A DNA stretch of 64,000 nucleotides from an uncultured Pelagibacteraceae bacterium (lineage in GTDB: Bacteria > Pseudomonadota > Alphaproteobacteria > Pelagibacterales > Pelagibacteraceae), in the NCBI GenBank assembly GCA_902530635.1, contig CACABC010000002.1, forward strand, positions 53,501 to 117,500. The letters are read 5' to 3'. Positions 40,183 to 50,567 of the stretch are shown here, piece after piece; the first letter of the stretch is position 1; every line of letters starts with the position of its first letter. A program made the translations under genes and the position numbers. Under the pieces are notes generated by a model, which made no database searches, had not been told where the DNA came from, and was given only the letters and a program-made list of their open reading frames with translations.

Positions 40183-41973
40183 CTAATTTCTATTTGCTGT
40201 AATTAATTTATTAAAGCTTGGATCACTTCTTCTAAGTACATTGAACTTTCCAAACTTTTTTACCTTGGAATTTTCTAAAAATAGAATTTTATCACAATTT
40301 TTTAACGAATTTAAACGATGAGTTACAAAAATGAGAGTGGCTTTTTTAAAATTCTTTTTAATATTTTTCAGAACTTTAACTTCTGAAATTGTATCTAAAG
40401 CATTAGTTGCCTCATCAAATATAATAATTTCAGGATTGTTATATAGGGCTCTAGCGATAACAATTTTTTGTTCCTGCCCACCACTTAGTCGCAAACCACT
40501 ATCACCTAATTTTGTATTGTATTTAAATCTTAATTTTTTTACATGTTTTTCTAAATCTACAATTTTACAAAGTTTTTTTATATTCTTTAAATGGTTTTTT
40601 TTACTTTTTTCACCTAGAGATATGTTGTTTATTATTGTGTCATTAATAATGTATCTTTCCTGTGTCGCATAACCAATTTTCTTTTTCCACTGATTATTTT
40701 CAAAAATTTCTATTGGTTTTCCATCTAAATTTATATCTCCATCTTCTTTTTTTAATAAACCACTCAAAATATTTATAAATGTTGACTTTCCAACGCCCGT
40801 TTTTCCACATACACCTATAAATTCTCCCTTTTTAATTTTTGCTGTAATATTAATTTTGTTTCTAGAATTTTTATATTTGTATCTTAAATTTTTAATTATT
40901 AAATACTTATTGAATCTAATATTTTTAGAGTAACTTTTAATTTTATTCTTTTCTTTAAAATTAATTATTTTTTTTAAGTCTGGATAAATTTTGTTGTAGA
41001 TATCTGAATGAAACCTTATTTGAAGAACTTGTAGATAGATTTCTTGTATACCTGGTATAATTCTTCTTAAAGAAATAGCTATTACGCCAAGCACTGGAAT
41101 TATATTTTTTAAATCTTCAGACTGAAAAAATAAAATTAAAGATATAATTAAAATGCCACCATACGCAATTACTTCGATAAAATAAGATGGCAATATGCTA
41201 TAAAAATTTTGTTGAACATTTGCATTTTTATAAAGTTTTGCAGAAAAATTAAAATTATTTGCAAAATAATTATTTTTGAATAATTTTAGTTGCTGGATAA
41301 CTCCAAACGCATCACCTAAAGATTTAGAAAATCCTTCAAAATATTTAGAATAATTTTTTGATATTTGATCATATTTTTTACTAACTTTTTTATAAAATAA
41401 AAAGTAATAACCTAATAATATAATTGCTAAAATTATAATAATAGTGGATTGGTAAAGAAGGAGAAAAGTAAAAATTATCGATGTAGTTAGTATTTGAGAA
41501 AATATAAGAATGTATGGTGATAGAGTTCCTGATATTAAATTCTCAACATACGTTGTACATTTTTGGATCAATAGTGATTTATTTTGTGAAGAAAAAAAAC
41601 TATATGGTTGTTTTAAATAAAAGTTAAAAACTTCACTTGTCATTTCATAAATTAGTTTTCTTGAGAAATTTATTGAAAAAATTTTAGAAATAAATCTTAT
41701 AAGTTGATTTAGAAAAATTAGAGTAAAGGAAACTAACCCCAAAAAAATTAAAAATTCATTATTATCATATCCTAGAAAATTATTTATTTTTCTCAAATAA
41801 AGATTTTCATTTAATAAATTTGGATCCACTAATAGTGAGAGAAATGGGATAACCGAAACGACTCCTATCAAGTCTAAAGCGCTTGATAGAAATGCTAAAA
41901 ATATAACAAAAAATAAATAATATTTATTTTTTTTATCCAACAATGAAAAAATGTTATTTATTTTTTTAAACAT
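40183..41973 (-). CDS. ABC transporter, fused TMD-NBD (PglK/MsbA-like flippase)
   Basis: N-term TM region; GVCGKTGVGKSTFINILSGLL Walker A, LSGGQEQKIVIARAL signature, IIIFDEATNALD Walker B. Confidence 0.92.
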   Translation of the reverse strand: MFKKINNIFSLLDKKNKYYLFFVIFLAFLSSALDLIGVVSVIPFLSLLVDPNLLNENLYLRKINNFLGYDNNEFLIFLGLVSFTLIFLNQLIRFISKIFSINFSRKLIYEMTSEVFNFYLKQPYSFFSSQNKSLLIQKCTTYVENLISGTLSPYILIFSQILTTSIIFTFLLLYQSTIIIILAIILLGYYFLFYKKVSKKYDQISKNYSKYFEGFSKSLGDAFGVIQQLKLFKNNYFANNFNFSAKLYKNANVQQNFYSILPSYFIEVIAYGGILIISLILFFQSEDLKNIIPVLGVIAISLRRIIPGIQEIYLQVLQIRFHSDIYNKIYPDLKKIINFKEKNKIKSYSKNIRFNKYLIIKNLRYKYKNSRNKINITAKIKKGEFIGVCGKTGVGKSTFINILSGLLKKEDGDINLDGKPIEIFENNQWKKKIGYATQERYIINDTIINNISLGEKSKKNHLKNIKKLCKIVDLEKHVKKLRFKYNTKLGDSGLRLSGGQEQKIVIARALYNNPEIIIFDEATNALDTISEVKVLKNIKKNFKKATLIFVTHRLNSLKNCDKILFLENSKVKKFGKFNVLRRSDPSFNKLITANRN

Positions 41974-41974
41974 T

Positions 41975-43129
41975 TTAATTAAATAAATTTATATTTTTTT
42001 TTATAAAATATTCAGAAATAAAAAAACTTGGTGAAAATAAATTTTTAGTTTTTTCAGTAAAAGGTACTTTAAATGAGTCTTGTAGTTCTTTATCAAAATT
42101 AAATTTTCCACATCTAAAATTTGTCATTTCGCTAACAGCATTAAAAATTTCATCTGGAGAATTTTCAATTAATTCTAAATTAAATTTATTATACTGATTA
42201 GTTTCATCAAAAATACCAACTGGGGTTTCTTCATTTTTGAATTTAAAATTAAGATCAATTAATTTTTTGTAAGGTATATATTTTTTATTTTTTTTATCAA
42301 AAACTTTTTTGAATATTACTACTACGTTATTTTGAAAAGTGAACAAATTTGGAGGGTGTATCCAATTTGTGTATACAATAGGTTTTTGAAAGTTCATTGC
42401 TAATATGTCAGGTCCTGAACCTGTTCCAATATAAATATCGCAATTCTTCATTAACAATAAATCATTTTTTTCATTTCTAAATTTAGAAAATGTATAGTCA
42501 AATATCTTTTTATCTGAACACCTTTTTTCGGCTTTTGAACCAAACCTAACTAGTTGAAAGTTTTTTTTTAAAAAGGGTGTTAGCGCTAACTCAAAGTTAG
42601 ATATATTTTCGTTTCTATAACTGTGATGACTACTTTCTAAATTACTTATTTTTTTTTTATAGGCACTATCACGACAACTAAAAAGTAAGTATTTTTTTTT
42701 TAATAAATTATTAATTTCATTATCAGTACTTTTATTATTGCTAATATCAAAATAAATCTTATTTTGGTTATATAGTTTTTTATATACACAATTATCTCGG
42801 TGAATATATCCATGAATTAAAATATTTTTTATATTATCAGTATATAAATTTGATTTGTAATAAAAATAATAAATAATATTGTAAAAAATATTTAATTTCT
42901 TTTTCATAATTATAGAAAAGGCTTTAAGAAAAATTTCTAAATTTACTATTTTTTTTTTGAAAAATAAGTGCGAAGGATCAATAATAATTTCAAATTTTTT
43001 ATTTTCTTTGGAAAGATATAATAAATTAATCAATCCTCCTAAGATTGATGGATCGATATAAATAAATTTTTTATTTTTTAAAAATGGATTTAGCATAAAG
43101 AAAGTAATTTTTTTTAAAAGGCGTCTCAC
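41975..43129 (-). CDS. TIGR04372-like putative glycosyltransferase
   Basis: LFSCRDSAYKKK ... MKNCDIYIGTGSGPDILAMNFQKPIVYTNWIHP. Confidence 0.65.
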   Translation of the reverse strand: MRRLLKKITFFMLNPFLKNKKFIYIDPSILGGLINLLYLSKENKKFEIIIDPSHLFFKKKIVNLEIFLKAFSIIMKKKLNIFYNIIYYFYYKSNLYTDNIKNILIHGYIHRDNCVYKKLYNQNKIYFDISNNKSTDNEINNLLKKKYLLFSCRDSAYKKKISNLESSHHSYRNENISNFELALTPFLKKNFQLVRFGSKAEKRCSDKKIFDYTFSKFRNEKNDLLLMKNCDIYIGTGSGPDILAMNFQKPIVYTNWIHPPNLFTFQNNVVVIFKKVFDKKNKKYIPYKKLIDLNFKFKNEETPVGIFDETNQYNKFNLELIENSPDEIFNAVSEMTNFRCGKFNFDKELQDSFKVPFTEKTKNLFSPSFFISEYFIKKNINLFN

Positions 43130-43133
43130 AAAT

Positions 43134-44534
43134 CTAAAGATATTTATTTATATATGATGAGCTAAAATGTGCTAGAGGTAGTAATCTGTTTTTATTATAA
43201 AAATTGTTTTTAAAAAAAATGTTCTTAAATTTTTTATTTAAATGGATAAAATCTTTTTTTTCTTTATTATTTCCTGAAACTAGATTGAGCATTTCATCAA
43301 CTGATACTAAAATTTCATCTTCTGTGTTTTCTAAAACTTTCAGTTTTTTTGATAAAAATTGTTTGGAAGTATGTGTATATCCTATTTTTTTTATCGAATA
43401 TGATTCTCCTATTGAAATTATTTGATTTTTTTCATTAAGCACTGTTTTAGGTAAAAAAATTGAGTTATGATTAAATGAATAGTAATCCATAAATGGTAGA
43501 TAATTGGTTATAAGTATCGGTGTTTTAAAAAAACTTGCTGCAGTCCAAAATCCTGATGATGTGCCAATCACAAATTTACTGGTAGCTGCTAAAAAAATGT
43601 CCATAAACTCAGAATTTAGATTGGAGAAGGGATAATCAATTAAACCTTCAAGTTTTGGAAGAGGTGTCATGCTTTTATTGCCTATTCTAAAAACTAGACC
43701 ACCTTTTGATATGATTTTTTTAACTGATTTTAAATAATTTTTTGGGTTTACATTTCTAAAGGATTGATCATCAGAAATTTTACTTTCTCTAACGTGTAAA
43801 GCAACATACCACTTGTACTTATCTAGATTATGCTTTTTTAACAATTCTCTACCTTTATTTAAATAATTTTTTTCAATTTTAAAATAATTAAATTTTAAAT
43901 TTTTATTTTTTTGTCTGTGTTGATTTATTAAATTTTCTGTTACTGGCCATGGATAATATTTATTTTTATATGGTAATGTTATTTCAATAGGAGTTTTGTG
44001 GTAATAAATTTTATTTATATTTTTGAAGTATGAAAAACTGTTTTGATTAAAGTTTAAAAATGGCTTGAAAAATCTAAACAAAAAAAAATTTGTTATTTTG
44101 TCATACTTTTTAATAAATATTTTTGGTTTACTAAATATTTTTTGAATATTAATTCGATTGTATAAATATGCAAAAACTGTTCTGTAATTACCAAAACTTC
44201 CAGTGATTCTGCAAGAAGGTATGATCTGATTCTTTAAAAAAAAGTTAAATTTTTTTTTTGGTTCCCATAAATACTTTGTTTCTTCAAAATCTTCAATATC
44301 ATTGTAACCTTTTTCTATTTTCCCTTTTTCTAAATTTAACTTTGATCTAAAAAATACTACTGCAGGATTTTTTAATAGTATATTATTATTTAAACTCTCT
44401 ATTTCTTTTAAACTTTTCTCATTTTTAAGTTTTTTAATAACACTTTCTTCTTTAAATGACGCGTAAAATATTAAAAAAAGAGAATTTAACTTTTTTTTAA
44501 AATGTCCTAATAAATTTAAATTAGTTTCTTTCAT
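43134..44534 (-). CDS. TIGR04372-family putative glycosyltransferase
   Basis: WYVALHVRESKISDDQSFRNVNPKNYLKSVKKIISKGGLVFRIGNKSMTPLP ... FVIGTSSGFWTAASFFKTPILITNYLPF. Confidence 0.8.
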   Translation of the reverse strand: MKETNLNLLGHFKKKLNSLFLIFYASFKEESVIKKLKNEKSLKEIESLNNNILLKNPAVVFFRSKLNLEKGKIEKGYNDIEDFEETKYLWEPKKKFNFFLKNQIIPSCRITGSFGNYRTVFAYLYNRINIQKIFSKPKIFIKKYDKITNFFLFRFFKPFLNFNQNSFSYFKNINKIYYHKTPIEITLPYKNKYYPWPVTENLINQHRQKNKNLKFNYFKIEKNYLNKGRELLKKHNLDKYKWYVALHVRESKISDDQSFRNVNPKNYLKSVKKIISKGGLVFRIGNKSMTPLPKLEGLIDYPFSNLNSEFMDIFLAATSKFVIGTSSGFWTAASFFKTPILITNYLPFMDYYSFNHNSIFLPKTVLNEKNQIISIGESYSIKKIGYTHTSKQFLSKKLKVLENTEDEILVSVDEMLNLVSGNNKEKKDFIHLNKKFKNIFFKNNFYNKNRLLPLAHFSSSYINKYL

Positions 44535-45294
44535 TTAAATTTTTGAAAATAAAATTTTTTATTTTTTTATTACCGATTATTTTAGTTAAAGTTGGTTTAT
44601 TAATTTTATAGTTATTTTTGTATTGAATTTTATTTTTTTGATTTTGGTTCAAATTATTATTTTTTAAGCTCTTGTAGTAAAAAACTTTTTTTCCAACTAC
44701 ATTAAATATACCTTTTTTTTCTTTTTGTACTATTTTTAAAATAAAGTTTGCAGTGTCAGAAAATAATATTGGTTGAAAATAATTGTTGTAGTTTCTCTTT
44801 CTCATTTCTAACAGCCATTTGATTAAAGAATTATTTAAAATTACATTTTTGGATGGCCTGATAATAGAAATCTTTTTATTATATTTTTTTCCTTTTTTAT
44901 TTAAAATTTTTTTCTCAGCAAGTAATCTTAGATTTCCGTATAAAGAATTTTTATTATAGATTGACATGGTTGAGAGATAAATAACAAATATATTTTTCTT
45001 AATTAATTCTTTAATTAAATATGGAATAGCAATTCCGCTAATATTTTTTGCATTTTTATATTCTCTTTTACTGTTATTTTCTCCATCTATACCTGCAAGA
45101 ATAATAGCTGAATTTATATCATCAGGAATACTTATTTTTTTTAAATCTAAAAGATTTAGAAATATATTTTTATTATTCATCTTTTTTTTTCTTCTTGTAG
45201 TCAATAAATAATTAATCTTCTTTTCTTTAAATTTTTTTACTAAATATCTTGACATTTTCGAATCTCCCCCAACTATGAGAGTTTTTTTTTTCAT
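44521..45294 (-). CDS. NAD-dependent epimerase-like protein
   Basis: LIVGGDSKMSRYLVKKFKEK; IYLSTMSIYNKNSLYGNLRLLAEK. Confidence 0.6.
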   Translation of the reverse strand: MKKKTLIVGGDSKMSRYLVKKFKEKKINYLLTTRRKKKMNNKNIFLNLLDLKKISIPDDINSAIILAGIDGENNSKREYKNAKNISGIAIPYLIKELIKKNIFVIYLSTMSIYNKNSLYGNLRLLAEKKILNKKGKKYNKKISIIRPSKNVILNNSLIKWLLEMRKRNYNNYFQPILFSDTANFILKIVQKEKKGIFNVVGKKVFYYKSLKNNNLNQNQKNKIQYKNNYKINKPTLTKIIGNKKIKNFIFKNLNERN

Positions 45295-45314
45295 TTTAAA
45301 TTATGATTTAAATA

Positions 45315-45980
45315 TTATTCAAAATAGATGAACTCGTAGTCTCCGTTATAACCCGCTTGTTTGAAGATCCATTTCCATTCATCATCATCGTAGAAACTTT
45401 CAGCTGTTAAAGCCCAACATTGCAAGTTAAAAAGTTCTTTTTCGTTTCTGTATCCTTCAACCATTACATATTTTTTTTTTCCAACTCTTTGAATTTCTTT
45501 CAGTGATTTAATTAAACTATTTAATTTCAAATTATGAAGGCAAGCAAAAGTCATAACAAGATCAAAAGATTTTTTTTTAAAAGGAAACTTTTTTGTAGCA
45601 TTATGTAGAAATAGATATTTCTTTATTTCTTTTTTTGAGTTTTTAATTCCATATCTAGAAACATCAAAACCACTTATTGTAAGACCTGGCAGAATTTTTT
45701 TCATTTCGTAAAGTAAAAAACCTTTCCCACAGCCAACATCTAAAACAGAGGAATTATCTTTTAGTTTATATTTTTTAATCATTTTTTTTGCAACGCTAGA
45801 CCATCTTCCTGGAATATACTTGTATCCTCCATAACCATAACTTCTTTTTCCATCCCAGTAATCGTATTCGAACTTTCTTGCCTTCTTCATGCACTTAACT
45901 TTTTCATTTATCATTCTTTCTAAATAATCTCTTTTAGTTGATTGATGCAAACTGGTTATAAGATTAAAAAATTTTCCCAT
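45315..45980 (-). CDS. SAM-dependent class I methyltransferase
   Basis: SSVLDVGCGKGFLLYEMKKI; FDLVMTFACLHNL. Confidence 0.88.
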   Translation of the reverse strand: MGKFFNLITSLHQSTKRDYLERMINEKVKCMKKARKFEYDYWDGKRSYGYGGYKYIPGRWSSVAKKMIKKYKLKDNSSVLDVGCGKGFLLYEMKKILPGLTISGFDVSRYGIKNSKKEIKKYLFLHNATKKFPFKKKSFDLVMTFACLHNLKLNSLIKSLKEIQRVGKKKYVMVEGYRNEKELFNLQCWALTAESFYDDDEWKWIFKQAGYNGDYEFIYFE

Positions 45981-45986
45981 TTTTTT

Positions 45987-46766
45987 TTAAATGTATCCAC
46001 CATCAATATTTAAATTAGCAGATGAAGCAAAAGTTGCATGTTTAGATGCCAACATAAGAACAAAGGGTGCGATCTCCTCAAATTTGCCAAATCTACCAAT
46101 TGCATGATGATTTTTTAAATAATTTTTAACTAGTTTAGGATTACTTTTTGATAATCTATCCCAATATTTGCCTTCTGATTTTAAAACACCAGGCATAATA
46201 TTTGAAACAATAATATTGTGTTTGGCCATCTCTCTACCCAAAACTTTTGAATACATATTTAAATATGATTTTGCACAAGAATATGCGGGAGCTGGAGCCT
46301 CACCGCCAGAAGTTGTTCCTCCTGTAATTGCATTAGAAGAAGAAATATGAATTATCCTACCCCACTTATTTTTAATCATATGAGGACCAAAAATTTTATT
46401 CAACTCAATAGCTATTCCTGCATTAAACATCCAATTATCTGACCAATTCTCCAAGTCTGAAAATATATCTGTACTTCCAAGACTGCCTCCTAAATTGTGA
46501 ACAATAATATCAATCTTTTTATTATTTTTAATTATTTCCTTTGCAACTTTAGTTGGTTCCCCTTTTTTTCTTAAATCCGATACAATAAAATTGTGTCTAT
46601 TTTTCTTCCCACCAAAATCTCTGATTAAAGACTTTAATTGATTTTCATTTCTTGCAACCAATGTTAGTAGAGCTCGCTCGCTAAAAAATTGTTTTGCTAT
46701 TTCTCTACCCAGACCTCTACTAGATCCAGTAATTACAACTCTTTTATTTTTTAAACCCAAATCCAT
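45987..46766 (-). CDS. Short-chain dehydrogenase/reductase
   Basis: VVITGSSRGLGREIAKQF; HNLGGS; YSCAKSYLNMY; ANLNIDGGYI. Confidence 0.9.
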   Translation of the reverse strand: MDLGLKNKRVVITGSSRGLGREIAKQFFSERALLTLVARNENQLKSLIRDFGGKKNRHNFIVSDLRKKGEPTKVAKEIIKNNKKIDIIVHNLGGSLGSTDIFSDLENWSDNWMFNAGIAIELNKIFGPHMIKNKWGRIIHISSSNAITGGTTSGGEAPAPAYSCAKSYLNMYSKVLGREMAKHNIIVSNIMPGVLKSEGKYWDRLSKSNPKLVKNYLKNHHAIGRFGKFEEIAPFVLMLASKHATFASSANLNIDGGYI

Positions 46767-46769
46767 AAA

Positions 46770-47720
46770 TTATTTTTTTGATTTTTTTACCCAATGCAAA
46801 ATATTCTTTTTTAGGTATTCTGTATCAAGATTATAAACTTTTCTTAACCAATTTCTATCTCCATACCTTTGACTATAAAAATCCTTAATACCAAATCTTT
46901 TCACTGGAATATCAAGATTATTTTCGGCAACTATTTCACAAATTTGACTGCCAATTCCTCCGTCGATATGTTGTTCTTCAATAGTAACAATTGCTGAGTT
47001 TTTTTTTATTAGATCAACTATTTTTTTTTTGTTAACAGGTTTAATTAAATAAATATATATACTTGATGTTTTGACTTTATTTTTTTTCAAATATTTTTTT
47101 ATTTCATCAACTTCATGAACCATACTTCCAGTAGTAATTATACAAACGCCGTCTCTTTGGTTTTCAATCAATCCTTCGGATAATTTTTTTGTTTTAAAAT
47201 TTAAATCTTTAAAAAAACCTTTATCTAACTTTATATAAACAGGTTGGTTAGATTTATATGCTAGGTTAACTGATAATTTAGAAGATTCATTATCTGCTGG
47301 ATTTATAATTTTTAAATTTGGTAATGACTTCATCATTGCTACATCTTCAATAGCTTGGTGTGATGTTCCATGGTATGCATATGTTAAACTTGAGCCATTT
47401 CCAATTATAGTAACAGGTAGATTTGGAAAACAAATATCAACTTTAATTTGTTCTAAACATCTTTGTGTAATAAAAGGTGTTATTGTGAATATAAAAACTT
47501 TCTTCTTATTTAGTGCCATTCCTGCTGCAACACTAACCATGTTTTGTTCACTTATCCCAATGTTCATATATTGATTTTTTAAATTTTTTTTAAATTTAGC
47601 TAAGGCCCAAGCACCATGATCTGCTGTTAAAAACAAAACATTTTTATCTTTTTTACCTAATTTTTCTAACTCCGAGAAAAATGCTGTCATTATATCAGTT
47701 TGATCCCTGTTGATTTTCAT
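46770..47720 (-). CDS. Transketolase-like, C-terminal subunit
   Basis: FLTADHGAWALAKFKKNL ... MNIGISEQNMVSVAAGMAL ... VTIEEQHIDGGIGSQI. Confidence 0.9.
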   Translation of the reverse strand: MKINRDQTDIMTAFFSELEKLGKKDKNVLFLTADHGAWALAKFKKNLKNQYMNIGISEQNMVSVAAGMALNKKKVFIFTITPFITQRCLEQIKVDICFPNLPVTIIGNGSSLTYAYHGTSHQAIEDVAMMKSLPNLKIINPADNESSKLSVNLAYKSNQPVYIKLDKGFFKDLNFKTKKLSEGLIENQRDGVCIITTGSMVHEVDEIKKYLKKNKVKTSSIYIYLIKPVNKKKIVDLIKKNSAIVTIEEQHIDGGIGSQICEIVAENNLDIPVKRFGIKDFYSQRYGDRNWLRKVYNLDTEYLKKNILHWVKKSKK

Positions 47721-48526
47721 TAAGAATTTAGCTCTATTTTTGCCTTATCATATTCCTCATTATTTGGAACAGAGTGATGCCATTTAACATTGCCTTCCAT
47801 AAAAGAAACTCCTTTACCTTTAACCGTGTTAGCAATTACTACAATAGGCTTTTTAGTTTTTGTTTTTTTTATTTTGTTAAAAACTCTATTCAATTTTTTT
47901 ATTGAGTGTCCATCGGTTATAACTGTTTTAAAACCAAATGATTTAAATTTATCTACTATTGGATCCAAAATCATACAATCTTCAGTTTTATCCATTACTA
48001 TTTGTTTATTTCTATCAACTATAATAACTAGATTATTTAGCTTAAAATTATTTGCAAATATTAATGCCTCCCAAGTAGACCCTTCGTATAATTCTCCATC
48101 ACTTATAAGGACAAAGGTTTTATAACTTTTATTATCTAGTTTGGCTGAGTATGCCAAACCGCAACCAACTCCTAAACCATGTCCTAAAGACCCGGTATCA
48201 AACTCTACACCAGGAACTTCTTTGTTTAAGTGCGTAGCTAGTCTTGTATTATTCTTGCAATATTTTTTTAATTCATTTTTATTAAAAAAACCTAAGCTAG
48301 AAAGGACTGAATAGAATGCTGCTGAAGCATGTCCTTTGCTTACTATAAGTCTATCCCTGTTTTTTAAGTTTGGTTTTTTTGGATTAAATTTAATGTTTTT
48401 TCCATAGAAAAGAGAGATAAGAATATCTACACAGCTAAAACTTCCACCGATATGGCCTGACTTTGAATTATAGATCATGTTTAAAATTGATCTTCTAATA
48501 TCCTTAGATATTTTGATGTAATTCAT
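47720..48526 (-). CDS. Transketolase-like, N-terminal (TPP-binding) subunit
   Basis: SGHIGGSFSCVDILISLFYG ... SKGHASAAFYSVL ... LISDGELYEGSTWEALIFA. Confidence 0.9.
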   Translation of the reverse strand: MNYIKISKDIRRSILNMIYNSKSGHIGGSFSCVDILISLFYGKNIKFNPKKPNLKNRDRLIVSKGHASAAFYSVLSSLGFFNKNELKKYCKNNTRLATHLNKEVPGVEFDTGSLGHGLGVGCGLAYSAKLDNKSYKTFVLISDGELYEGSTWEALIFANNFKLNNLVIIVDRNKQIVMDKTEDCMILDPIVDKFKSFGFKTVITDGHSIKKLNRVFNKIKKTKTKKPIVVIANTVKGKGVSFMEGNVKWHHSVPNNEEYDKAKIELNS

Positions 48527-48539
48527 TTTATTTGTAAGA

Positions 48540-49619
48540 TTAATTTAATGGTTTTAACCAACCACAACGATTGCAAGCTTCAACGGTACCCTCTTTTTCG
48601 ATAGTTTCTTTAAACTTTTTAAATTTTTCACCAAATATTACTTTATCTAAACCATCTTTTACATTCCCCATATTTACGGCAAGGCAAGGGAAGAACGTGC
48701 CATCTACATTTATATGGGCTGTACCCCAGGGTGCAGCACAAGGTTTGTAATTTTTTTTATCATGATTAACATTATTACAATAATCCATATCAATTTTTTT
48801 ATCATCATCTGCTACTGACGCTAGTGCTGGGTGAAGGAATGCAGTTTTTTTATTTTTTTTATTATATTCTTTTACTTGATTCAGCTGATCAATAATTATT
48901 TTCCAATTTTTATAAGCTGGCGCTATACTTTTTTCAAATATTTTCTCAAATTTAAACATAACATCAGAATGTTGAATTGGAGAACCTTTCAAAAATTGAA
49001 AAGCATGAGTATCACATTGCAAATCTTCGACGCAATACTTGTGGATTCTCAGAAGATCTTTTGCATTTTCATCTAAAACAACTGTTTTTGAGTCAAGATT
49101 GCAATGATCATATTTTAATTCTTTTTTTCTTTTTTGAAAATATAGCATCATATTTTCTACATGCCGCCATTTTTCATCCCATTTGTTCTCTTGAATATTT
49201 GCCTGCTTTCTAATTGTGTTTTTTTCATTATCAATAGAAATTGATAAAACTTTAAAATTTTTATATTCCAACATGAAGTCGATTAAATCTTTGGTGAGTA
49301 ACAAACCATTGGTAATCATGTTACATTCGAATCTTTTAGCAACATGATCAAAAATTTTCTCAAAGTTTTTTATTACCATTGGTTCACCACCCGTTAAAGT
49401 GACTCTTGATCCTTCTGGTAATTGATCAGCAAGTTTAATCCAATCTTCTGCTGTCATTGCTCCATTTTGTTTTTTTCTGTCTTGAAAGCAAAAAGTACAA
49501 GCTAGATTACACAAATTTGTTAAAACAAAACAGAATCTCTTTGGATAAGGAATATTATTTTTTTTTGCATTAATCGCATATTCGATCAAATTGTCATGAT
49601 ATTTTCCTTTTTGATTCAT
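48540..49619 (-). CDS. Radical SAM/SPASM-domain protein
   Basis: FVLTNLCNLACTFCFQDR; VTLTGGEPMV; C-term CAAPWGTAHINVDGTFFPCLAVNMGNV...CNRCGW. Confidence 0.9.
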   Translation of the reverse strand: MNQKGKYHDNLIEYAINAKKNNIPYPKRFCFVLTNLCNLACTFCFQDRKKQNGAMTAEDWIKLADQLPEGSRVTLTGGEPMVIKNFEKIFDHVAKRFECNMITNGLLLTKDLIDFMLEYKNFKVLSISIDNEKNTIRKQANIQENKWDEKWRHVENMMLYFQKRKKELKYDHCNLDSKTVVLDENAKDLLRIHKYCVEDLQCDTHAFQFLKGSPIQHSDVMFKFEKIFEKSIAPAYKNWKIIIDQLNQVKEYNKKNKKTAFLHPALASVADDDKKIDMDYCNNVNHDKKNYKPCAAPWGTAHINVDGTFFPCLAVNMGNVKDGLDKVIFGEKFKKFKETIEKEGTVEACNRCGWLKPLN

Positions 49620-49640
49620 AAATTTTAAAAGTTTAAAGGC

Positions 49641-50567
49641 TTAATAATAAAACCACAATAAATGTCTCTCTCCTTTTTTTGGCATAATTCCATAATGAGC
49701 AGTTTTTAAATCAATTAGAGCTAAATCTCCTTTTTTACAATTTAAAAATAATTTTTTACAACTTTCGTTTAATTTATTTAATTCAGCCCCCTCAACGTAA
49801 TGTGACTCACCATTTTCTATTTTAAATTCAAATTGTTTAAGTAAAAGATTAGTATAATATTTTTTTAGCATTTTAGAATGTGTTGATTTATTATAGTAAA
49901 TAGTTGCTCCATTTTCTTCATTAACATCATTAAGAGCCACAAAACATCTTAGTTTATGTATATAAAGATCTATATGAGGTTTGCCGGCTATTGCCTCATT
50001 GCTTTTAACTTTGCTGTAGTCTTTTAATACTGGATGAACAGCACTACCATCATGAGTAACATTATAAATAACATATGGTTTATTCTTATTTAGATGGTAG
50101 GTGAGTGTTATCAAGTTTAATTCTAATTTTTTTCCAATTTTATTAAAAAAAGAATTTAAAGAATTAAGACCTTTGATCTTTATAGATCTTCCTAATTTTT
50201 CTAAATAAATTGTTTTTTCATTAATATTTATACTCTCACTCTGGATATATTCAGTATTTTTTGCCTTTTCTAATGGTATTTGATCTAGAATTCCCGAACA
50301 CTCTTTTTTTAAATTGTTAATTTCTTCATCAGAATAAAAGTTTTCGATTATAGCTACTCCATTTTCTTTTAGCTGCTTAAGGGCTTTTTTTACCTTGTTA
50401 TCCTTTTTTAAAAATATTGAAATTAAAAATATTCGGAATTTAAAGAAAATATCATCTAAATTTATGATTATAGAAAAAATAGGTTTGGCAAATTTTTTAT
50501 TTAATTTTTTGAAAAACCTTAATTTTTTGATAATTTTATATATCATGATTTTAAAAAACTTTTCCAA
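49641..50567 (-). CDS. Phytanoyl-CoA dioxygenase (PhyH)-like Fe(II)/2OG oxygenase
   Basis: LKENGVAIIENFYSDEEINNLKKEC ... KPHIDLYIHKLRCFVALNDVNEENGATIYYNKSTH ... DLKTAHYGIMPKKGERHLLWFYY. Confidence 0.82.
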   Translation of the reverse strand: MEKFFKIMIYKIIKKLRFFKKLNKKFAKPIFSIIINLDDIFFKFRIFLISIFLKKDNKVKKALKQLKENGVAIIENFYSDEEINNLKKECSGILDQIPLEKAKNTEYIQSESININEKTIYLEKLGRSIKIKGLNSLNSFFNKIGKKLELNLITLTYHLNKNKPYVIYNVTHDGSAVHPVLKDYSKVKSNEAIAGKPHIDLYIHKLRCFVALNDVNEENGATIYYNKSTHSKMLKKYYTNLLLKQFEFKIENGESHYVEGAELNKLNESCKKLFLNCKKGDLALIDLKTAHYGIMPKKGERHLLWFYY

